NCBI GenBank assembly: GCA_035906575.1
Contig: JAMIEW010000073.1
Location: 1 to 19,124 of the forward strand
Length of the DNA stretch: 19,124 bases
Source: HK-STAS-PATE-2 sp035906575
GTDB taxonomy: Bacteria; Patescibacteriota; Patescibacteriia; 2-12-FULL-60-25
Direction of reading: 5' to 3'
Each line of letters opens with the position of its first letter. Position 1 is the first letter of the stretch. The notes beneath the pieces were generated by a model, which was not told the origin of the DNA, made no database searches, and saw only the letters and a program-made list of their open reading frames with translations. Both the position numbers and the translations under genes were made by a program. Shown here piece by piece: positions 13,335 through 19,124 of the stretch.

Positions 13335-13814
13335 CTACTTATGATACTCCTTGCCCTTCAATATCGTAAGCGCGCGATAAAGTTGTTCGAGTAAAACGAT
13401 GCGTGCGAGTGCGTGCGGCATGGTCATCGGTGAAAGTGAGAGTGAGATATCCGCGCGTTGTTTGACGCGTTCGGCGAGGCCCCAGGATCCGCCAATCAAG
13501 AAGGTGATTGGGCGGGCGCCAGACTCTGACCATTTTTCGATCGCTTTAGAAAACATAGTGCTATCAAGGGTCTTGGCGTGCTCGTCCAAACAAACCACGA
13601 AACTGTTGTTGGGGATAAGTTTCAAAAGCTCGGTCGCTTCGTTTTCTTTCGTGCGGGTCAGATCGGGTTTAGCCGACCCCGAATGGCCCTCTTTGCCTTC
13701 AAAGAGCGTAGGTGTTGAAAAGGCTTGCAAACGCTTGAGATATTGCGCCTCGGCAGCCTCTTGCCAGGGCTCCTGGAGGGTACCAATGGCACGTATTTGG
13801 AAGGAGGGTTTCAT
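13335..13814 (-). CDS. rlmH: 23S rRNA pseudouridine1915 N3-methyltransferase RlmH
   Basis: A 159-aa SPOUT-class methyltransferase using SAM. It has the C-terminal knot signature FLIGGSWGL, then ADISLSLSPMTMPHALARIV, LLEQLYRALTILKG and KEYHK, as in the family, which normally ends in YH(K). Length is typical. It methylates pseudouridine 1915 in helix 69 of 23S rRNA on assembled 70S ribosomes. The gene is first in an operon with two microproteins, the 482-aa and the 58-aa proteins, and is divergent from the 23S gene that holds its target. No SD. A weak TTGTCA-N17-AAAACT ends 6 nt before the ATG, the same geometry as the leaderless promoters elsewhere. Confidence 0.97.
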   Translation of the reverse strand: MKPSFQIRAIGTLQEPWQEAAEAQYLKRLQAFSTPTLFEGKEGHSGSAKPDLTRTKENEATELLKLIPNNSFVVCLDEHAKTLDSTMFSKAIEKWSESGARPITFLIGGSWGLAERVKQRADISLSLSPMTMPHALARIVLLEQLYRALTILKGKEYHK

Positions 13815-13820
13815 AATAGG

Positions 13821-13849
13821 AGTTTTGCCGATTTACCCTCTCTTGACAA
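13821..13849 (-). promoter_or_regulatory. weak candidate promoter of rlmH operon
   Basis: On the minus strand TTGTCA (13849-13844), 17 nt, AAAACT (13826-13821), 6 nt to the ATG. The -10 matches only 3/6. The -35 overlaps the + strand TTGACA at 13843-13848. Confidence 0.3.
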
Positions 13850-13871
13850 TGTCTCCTGAACTCTGTAAATT
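13843..13871 (+). promoter_or_regulatory. promoter toward candidate small RNA / 23S leader
   Basis: TTGACA (13843-13848), a 17-nt spacer, TAAATT (13866-13871). Transcription would begin near 13878. No credible protein-coding ORF follows before the terminator hairpin at 14029. Confidence 0.55.
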
Positions 13872-13877
13872 ACCGCC

Positions 13878-14057
13878 ACATTCAATTGACCACGTCCCAC
13901 GAATTCAGCCCCGGCTGATTGGCGAAAGGGACCTCTGGAGAACCACAGTCACGAACGCCAAACGGCGCTCAAACTCTCTCGGCCAAACAAGGCCACGGAT
14001 AGCCAAGACCACGGATCTCTATGAGACCGAGCTTGGCACCCCGCCAAGCTCTTTTTT
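13878..14057 (+). ncRNA. candidate structured RNA of about 180 nt (or 23S leader)
   Basis: Bounded by a promoter and a strong terminator, with no credible ORF. Several short hairpins are visible: TCAGC-CCCG-GCTGA inside a GTCCC...GGGAC stem, TGG-AGAA-CCA, CGCC-AAAC-GGCG and GGCC-AAACAA-GGCC. I see no SRP, tmRNA, RNase P or 6S signature. It could be a new small RNA, a cis-acting leader of the rRNA unit with an attenuator, or transcribed spacer. Confidence 0.4.
14029..14057 (+). terminator. intrinsic terminator upstream of 23S
   Basis: A perfect 9-bp stem GAGCTTGGC/GCCAAGCTC (14029-14037 with 14043-14051), loop ACCCC, followed by T6. It ends the candidate small RNA. If the rRNA promoter is at 13843, it would have to be read through. 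Confidence 0.85.
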
Positions 14058-14397
14058 ATCCCCTCAAGGTTCGCGGTACGACGACCAGAGAAAGTAGCCT
14101 GAACTTCAGACTCCTTTCCTTGGCCGCCAGAAGCAATTCTCGACCAAGTGCAATTTTGACAACAGAATATTGAAAAATGCATACAGAATCATTTTTTCTC
14201 CAGAAAAATTGATATCTAGTTAGTATTGTACGTAGAACATTCAACTGTTTTATGTGCAAGGCATAACATTGCACTTGTAATTTATATCGCAACGAGTAAA
14301 ATTTGATCGTTTAATCTGAAAGATAATTGTGCACCTCTGGACGTATCTCAAGCCTCACGGCAAGAGAGATTGTGTACCGAGTCTTCAACTCGGATAA
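14058..14397 (+). other. 23S 5' leader with processing-stem arm
   Basis: A 340-nt non-coding leader. 14164-14181 is perfectly complementary (18 nt) to 17596-17613. 14242-14263 pairs with 17524-17545 (20 of 22), CATTGCA (14267-14273) with 17513-17519, and imperfect complementarity continues to about 14340/17447. These arms flank the 23S gene and would form a long duplex for RNase III-type processing. I find no convincing promoter here. TTGACA at 14156 lacks a good -10 and would start transcription inside the first arm. Confidence 0.75.
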
Positions 14398-14639
14398 CCG
14401 GATGGACGAAGCACGTAAGGGCATACGGTGGATGACTTGGCAGAGAAGAGCTGATGAAAGACGTGGTAGCCTGCGAAAAGTTTCGGGGAGGTGGCAAACA
14501 ACCTGTGATCCGGAAATGTCTGAATGGGGAAACCCGATTGCGTAAACCGCAATCACCCACGCCTGAATACATAGGGTGTGAGGAAGGCACCTAGGGAAGT
14601 GAAACATCTCAGTACCTAGAGGAAAAGAGACAAACATAC

Positions 14640-14694
14640 TCGGACTTTTTGTCACTCATGATCAGCAATGGTCGTGGCGTGACAAAAAGTCCGA
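14640..14694 (+). repeat. perfect 16-bp inverted repeat inserted in 23S domain I
   Basis: TCGGACTTTTTGTCAC (14640-14655) and GTGACAAAAAGTCCGA (14679-14694) form a hairpin whose tip continues as ATGATC/GGTCGT around AGCAAT. E. coli has only a few bases here (CAACCGAGATT), so this is an expansion, possibly an intervening sequence removed by RNase III. Confidence 0.85.
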
Positions 14695-14737
14695 AGGATT
14701 CCCTGAGTAGTGGCGAGCGAAACGGGACAAGCCTAAA

Positions 14738-14818
14738 CCTATAATAACTAAATTTTGAACTGAGTTTACGCAAGTAAGCCGCAGACAGGATAGCGAGCTT
14801 GGGCTGTCGTTATATAGG
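14738..14818 (+). other. second 23S domain I expansion
   Basis: A short stem that in B. subtilis is CCATCAAG/CTTGATGG is here CCTATAATAAC/GTTATATAGG with about 60 extra bases inside. They include a TTAC-GCAA-GTAA hairpin with a GNRA-type loop (14766-14777) and GACAG/CTGTC (14784-14788, 14804-14808). Confidence 0.65.
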
Positions 14819-15633
14819 TGTTGTTGGGACTTACTACGATTTCCCCCAAGGGAATCACGTTTAAGACGAGATATATAGTCGAACGAATTGGAAAATTCGG
14901 CCAAAGACGGTGATAGCCCGGTAGATGAAATATATAGCGCTAGGCGAGTGAAGATCCAAAGTACTACGAGGCCCGAGAAACCTCGTAGGAAGCAGCCACG
15001 ACGATGTGGCAAGGCTAAATACTCTTCCTGACCGATAGTGAACCAGTACAGTGATGGAACGTTGAAAAGCAGCCCGGGAGGGCGATGAAATAGTATCTGA
15101 AACCGTATGCTTACAAGGAGGTGGAGCGGGCGCAAGTCCGTCACACCGTTCCTATTGAAGAATGAGCCAACGAGTGTGCTGTGTGTCGCTTGATTAAGTC
15201 CCTGCGGGGATGAAGTCACAGTGAAAGCGAGCCTGAATAGGGCGTTGGTGGCACATACACAACCCGAAACCCGGCGATCTATCCATGACCAGGTTGAAGT
15301 CCCGAGAAATCGGGATGGAGGACCGAACTCACGAGCCGTGCAACACTCGGAGATGAGTTGTGGATAGCGGTGAAATTCCAATCGAGCTGGGTAATAGCTG
15401 GTTCTCCTTGAAATAGGTTTTGGCCTAGCGGTGGTTAATAGCAAAGTGGGGGTAGAGCACTGAATGAGGTCCGGGGCGCAAGCTTACGTACTTCAACCAA
15501 ACTCCGAATACCACTTTGTGTTCCCACCAGTCAGTCCATGGGGGCTAAGCTCCATCGGACAAGAGGGAAACAGCCCTGATCGTAATCTAAGGTCCCTAAA
15601 TTAATGCTAAGTGTGAAAGGTGGTCGGACGGCT

Positions 15634-15671
<38 letters not shown>

Positions 15672-17040
15672 TAAAGAAAGCGTAACAGCTCACTGGTCAA
15701 GCTGTCCGGCGCCGAAAACTTATCGGGGCTAAGCATTATACCGAAGATACGAACTGCATTTGTCCTCGGACATTTGCTTTGGTAAAGGAGCATTCTGTTC
15801 AGCACTGAAGCGAAAGGCGCGAGCCATCGTGGAGCGTACAGAAGTGAGAATGTTGGCATAAGTAGCATAAATGGAGGTGAGAATCCTCCACATCGTAAAC
15901 CCAAGGTTTCCAGGGCAACGCGAATCGCCCCTGGGTTAGTCGGTCCTAAGGTGAGGCCGAAAGGCGTAATCGATGGACAGCAGGTTAATATTCCTGCACT
16001 TCTATAGATTTCCAATGGAGAGACGCATCCTTCAACTACTCGAGATTCTCGGAATGAATCTTTGGGGGTCAAGGGGTGCCTGATAGGCAAATCCGTCAGG
16101 CATTAGCCTCGTGATCATCGCAAGCTTATCGAAAGATAAGCAAGGGGTGGGACTGGGGTGCCAAGAAAATCTTCTAGGGCTAAGTCTATAGAAACCGTAC
16201 CGCAAACCGACACAGGTGGGTGGGCATGAGTGTGCTCAGATGAACGAGAGAACCCGCGTTTAGGAACTCGGCAATACAGCGACCGTAACTTAGGGATAAG
16301 GTCTCCCCATCGCAAGATGGGGCGCAGCTAAAGACGCAAACCGACTGTTTACCAAAAACACAGCTTCCTGCTAAATCGCAAGATGAAGTATAGGAAGTGA
16401 TGCCTGGCCAGTGTCAGAACGTTAAAGGGAGAGGTCATGGGGTAACCCGGCAGCCTTGAGCTGAAGCGCTGATGAACGCCGGCGATAACTATAATCGTCC
16501 TAAGGTAGCGAAATTCCTTGACGGGTGAGTTCCGTCCCGCACGAATGGCATAACGAGTTTGCGACTGTCTCAACGTGGGACTCGGCGAAATTGCAAGTGG
16601 GGTGAAGATGCCCTGTATGCGCAGTCAGACGAAAAGACCCCGTGAAGCTTTACTACAATTTGATATTGGGTAATGGCTTGGCATGTTCAGTGTAGGTGGG
16701 AGCGTAAGCACCAATGAGACACCACCCTTGCCTCGACATTATTCTCATCACGAACCATGAATCTGGTTTGTGAAACAGTATCTGATGGGTAGTTTAACTG
16801 GGGCGGTTGCCTCCCAAAATGTAACGGAGGCGTTCACAAAGGTTAGCTAGGCGCGGATGGAAATCGCGCTGATCCTGCAATAGGACAAGCTAGCTTAACT
16901 GCAAGGCCAACAAGCCGAGCAGATACGAAAGTAGGATATAGTGATCCGACCGTACGATATCGGACGGCGGAAGCTCAACGGATAAAAGCTACTCCGGGGA
17001 TAACAGGCTGATCAGGTCCAAGAGTCCACATCGACGACCT

Positions 17041-17164
<124 letters not shown>

Positions 17165-17441
17165 CTGTCTACTGTGCGCGTGGAATGTTGAGGGAGCTGG
17201 TCTCTAGTACGAGAGGACCGAGATCAACGAACCTCTAGTGCGCCGGCTGTCCTACCAAGGGCACCGCCGGGTAGCTACGTTCGGCGCAGATAAACGCTGA
17301 AAGCATCTAAGCGTGAAACTGTTCCCAAGATTAACATTCATTTAGGACCCTACGAGACTAGTAGGTTGATAGGTTGCATGTGTAAGGGTAGCAATACCTT
17401 CAGCAGAGCAATACTAATCGTCCAATGCTTCGACCATCCGG

Positions 17442-17669
17442 CTAGGATGGCGTGCAATTATCGTGATTAAACACGTCAAAAAAATACCAGTGCGATACAA
17501 AACATACATACATGCAATGGGACTGCCTTGCACATATAACAGCTGAATCTCATCAAGATCTGATGAGCTTAAGCGATTCGATCGTCAATTCTAACTGCAT
17601 TTTTCAATATTCTTTCGGCCCCAGCAATGTTTGGGCGACCGACATTTGAGGACATTCTTGCCCTTAAAT
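17442..17669 (+). other. 23S-5S spacer with 3' processing arm
   Basis: 228 nt without a tRNA or ORF. It holds the 3' arms complementary to the 23S leader (17447-17545 and 17596-17613) and a local hairpin CTCATC/GATGAG (17549-17554 with 17562-17567). Confidence 0.75.
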
Positions 17670-17787
17670 GCCGGTGGCTCAAGCCAAGAGGTCACACCCG
17701 TTCCCATTTCGAACACGGAAGTTAAGCTCTTGAGCAGCGATGGTACTTGGACCCAACCCGGTCCTGGGAGAGTAGCCCGTTGCCGGA
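17670..17787 (+). rRNA. rrf: 5S ribosomal RNA
   Basis: Contains AAGAGGTCACACCCGTTCCC, GAACACGGAAGTTAAGC and GGGAGAGTAG. The terminal helix pairs CCGGTGGC (17671-17678) with GTTGCCGG (17779-17786), including G-U pairs. Length is about 118 nt; ends are approximate. Confidence 0.95.
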
Positions 17788-17793
17788 CCACAT

Positions 17794-17821
17794 AAAAACA
17801 CTCGCGAAAGCGGGTGTTTTT
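17794..17821 (+). terminator. rRNA operon terminator
   Basis: A 12-bp stem AAAAACACTCGC/GCGGGTGTTTTT (17794-17805 with 17810-17821) with a GAAA tetraloop, directly after 5S. Confidence 0.95.
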
Positions 17822-17828
17822 GTATTGC

Positions 17829-17856
17829 TTGCCTTCTCAGTATTTCTTGCTAGGAT
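17829..17856 (+). promoter_or_regulatory. promoter of beta-helix transferase gene
   Basis: TTGCCT (17829-17834), a 16-nt spacer ending in TGC and TAGGAT (17851-17856), an extended -10 type. Start expected near 17863, leaving room for the SD at 17878-17883. Confidence 0.5.
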
Positions 17857-17889
17857 GCCTCTGATTAGCTCTTTTTCAGGAGAAGTACG

Positions 17890-18663
17890 ATGACGACGGC
17901 AGATGGTTCTATGGCTTCTGTGCCGACGAATGGAGAGTTGTTCAGTCTGAACACCGCAGTGGTTCGCCACTTTTTGCCGGCTGATCTGCCGGTCACGAGG
18001 CATCCTTTTATCTTTCAGGATGGGAGCAATGTGCCCACGGGAGAGATGAAGGCGCTTTTCAATAGCCTCAGAGAGCTCGATGAGCTGAAAGAGGCGATGG
18101 AGTATGCCGTCCACACAAAGCCACAGAAAGATATGGTGAGCCACCCGGTTTTGACGAATATCGGTAGCCTGCTCTTTTATGGCGGTGCTGAGCGTAACTG
18201 GGACTCGGCTTCGACGCTCTTTGGTCCAATCTGGTTTGGTAGAGGGGTGACGATTCGCGTTTCGGCGAAGATCATCGGACCTTCGCTTATTGATGACTCC
18301 GCGTTCATCAATACAGCGGCGCAGGTCACTCGTTCGATTCTTGGGCAAAAGACCCAGATCGAAGAAGGGGCGACCGTCAAAGATGCTATCATTGGCAGCA
18401 ACGTCTGGGTCTGTGCCGGCGCACGGCTAACGAGTCGCTGTGAAGATGACCCGCAGCATGAACGCGAGGTTTTAACTCAATTGCCCGGCAAGACCATCTT
18501 CGACGACCCGATCTCAACAGGGCGGCGCAAGATGGGTCCCATCGTTGGCGATGGATGTGTTATCGGTGCGAATGCTGTACTGAAGCCTGGCGTCATCCTT
18601 CTGCCGGGGTACAAGGTACCGGCTGGCCGTGTCATGCATGCGGGGATCTATCACCCTCAATAA
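17890..18663 (+). CDS. left-handed beta-helix (hexapeptide) transferase-like protein
   Basis: A 257-aa protein with SD CAGGAGA before the ATG at 17890. The N-terminal 90 residues are mixed, with a helical stretch (MKALFNSLRELDELKEAMEYAV). Hexapeptide-repeat turns follow: GPIWFGRGVTIRVSAKIIGPSLIDDSAFINTAAQV, then LGQKTQIEEGATVKDAIIGSNVWVCAGA and, after an insertion, VGDGCVIGANAVLKPGVILLPGYKVPAGRV. This resembles the C-terminal acyltransferase half of GlmU-type sugar nucleotidyltransferases, but there is no nucleotidyltransferase domain. A sugar acetyl- or acyltransferase role in surface polysaccharide synthesis is plausible, since a polysaccharide flippase gene lies next to it on the other strand. 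Substrate unknown. Confidence 0.85.
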   Translation: MTTADGSMASVPTNGELFSLNTAVVRHFLPADLPVTRHPFIFQDGSNVPTGEMKALFNSLRELDELKEAMEYAVHTKPQKDMVSHPVLTNIGSLLFYGGAERNWDSASTLFGPIWFGRGVTIRVSAKIIGPSLIDDSAFINTAAQVTRSILGQKTQIEEGATVKDAIIGSNVWVCAGARLTSRCEDDPQHEREVLTQLPGKTIFDDPISTGRRKMGPIVGDGCVIGANAVLKPGVILLPGYKVPAGRVMHAGIYHPQ

Positions 18664-18689
18664 AAGTGAATACTGACGGACGAAGTTCG

Positions 18690-18717
18690 CCCCTCCCGCC
18701 ACTCGGGAGGGGTCTTT
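18690..18717 (+). terminator. terminator after beta-helix transferase
   Basis: CCCCTCCCG/CGGGAGGGG stem (18690-18698 with 18704-18712), loop CCACT, tail TCTTTGTT. It lies between two convergent genes; no T-run on the minus side. Confidence 0.85.
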
Positions 18718-18718
18718 G

Positions 18719-19124
18719 TTATGGCGTAAGTACCGTGTTTTTGTTGCGTAAATCTTTCAGTAATTCTTTTGGAATCGCGCCAAGACTTAACGCGGTCACG
18801 AGATAGGTTGCCGCACCCGCAATAACCGGAATCCCGATCCAGAATCCGCGTGTCATCAGAATAACGGCGGTCATTGGAATGCAAGAGATGAAGGCTAAGA
18901 TGGTGGTTTTTGGACGGTAGATAACCGGTTCAGCACGGTGAGTGACAACGATATTCGCGATGGTGATGAGAATTTCAAAAAGCACGGTAAGCCAAGCGGC
19001 TGCCCAAATACCGTAGATGGGGATGAGGGTGAGGTAGGAGATAACGGCAATAATCGAGACAATCAAATATGGCAAAATCATTTTGCGTTGCGCGTCGATC
19101 GCGATAACGGCATGTGAAAACACC
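18719..19124 (-). CDS. polysaccharide flippase (Wzx/MATE-MVF type), C-terminal part
   Basis: 135 or so C-terminal residues; the 5' end is outside the window, so the apparent start is only the window edge. Four hydrophobic segments are visible: MILPYLIVSIIAVISYLTLI, IWAAAWLTVLFEILITIANI, a segment around ILAFISCIPMTAVILM and WIGIPVIAGAATYLVTALSL. LTLIPIYGIWAAAWLTVLFE matches the Wzx/oligosaccharide-flippase pattern (LxLIPxYGxxGAAxATxxxE). Predicted to move lipid-linked sugar chains across the membrane. Confidence 0.85.
   Translation of the reverse strand, partial: VFSHAVIAIDAQRKMILPYLIVSIIAVISYLTLIPIYGIWAAAWLTVLFEILITIANIVVTHRAEPVIYRPKTTILAFISCIPMTAVILMTRGFWIGIPVIAGAATYLVTALSLGAIPKELLKDLRNKNTVLTP

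Noticed and set aside
13399..14097. 232-aa plus-strand ORF
   Set aside because: It crosses antisense over rlmH, then the promoter and most of the terminator hairpin; not protein-like.
14156..14161. TTGACA as the 23S promoter
   Set aside because: No good -10 at 16-18 nt, and transcription would start inside or after the first processing arm (14164-14181), which must be transcribed to pair.
14866..14884. Group I intron S-like element (AGATATATAGTC)
   Set aside because: The surrounding bases align to ordinary 23S domain I, the matching Q and R elements are missing, and no splice junction is evident.
14662..15444. 260-aa minus-strand ORF and other ORFs within the rRNA
   Set aside because: They lie entirely within conserved 23S sequence.

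Overview
The window looks like part of a Patescibacteria (Candidate Phyla Radiation) chromosome, probably from a Parcubacteria/ABY1-type lineage. This is an inference. It rests on the secreted repeat protein whose N-terminal YWYATDGKRYVFP-type domain I associate with these genomes, on very short intergenic spaces, on many small orphan genes, and on a 23S-5S unit with no 16S gene beside it. TGA is used as a normal stop throughout, so there is no sign of code 25 recoding.

Layout. Positions 1-850 hold the end of an EpmA-like EF-P lysine ligase and efp itself. Positions 930-2350 hold two tandem paralogous P-loop NTPases, each with its own strong Shine-Dalgarno (SD) site and terminator. Positions 2386-6022 hold a large secreted protein with five Ig-like repeats (minus), a divergent membrane-anchored DM13 protein followed by tRNA-Leu(UAG), and two small minus-strand proteins. 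Positions 6166-7284 hold a second tandem pair of unknown paralogs. Positions 7351-9915 are a minus-strand operon: metallophosphoesterase, small helical protein, and a Fic-fold protein with a degenerate catalytic motif. Across a promoter region with a perfect palindrome, an unknown 146-aa protein is translationally coupled to a class III sirtuin (10144-11348). Positions 11410-13814 are a minus-strand operon: rlmH, two tiny paralogous 49-aa genes, a 482-aa protein and a 58-aa protein, linked by ATGA overlaps or gaps of 2-5 nt. Positions 13840-17821 hold a candidate small RNA or rRNA leader, 23S rRNA, 5S rRNA and a terminator. The right end has a left-handed beta-helix transferase and the C-terminal part of a polysaccharide flippase.

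Themes. (1) Two ways of starting translation coexist. One is leaderless or SD-less, with a consensus TTGACA-N17-TATAAT-like promoter ending 6-9 nt before the ATG. The other is a very strong GGAGGTG-type SD. (2) The 23S gene is bracketed by long complementary arms, is not linked to 16S, carries two domain I insertions, and has an A2057-U2611 pair in place of the usual G-C in the macrolide site. (3) rlmH lies head-to-head with the 23S gene that contains its target loop. (4) A cluster of NAD-, AMP- and phosphate-related enzymes (sirtuin, Fic-like, metallophosphoesterase) shares one divergent control region and is the best candidate here for an undescribed functional module.
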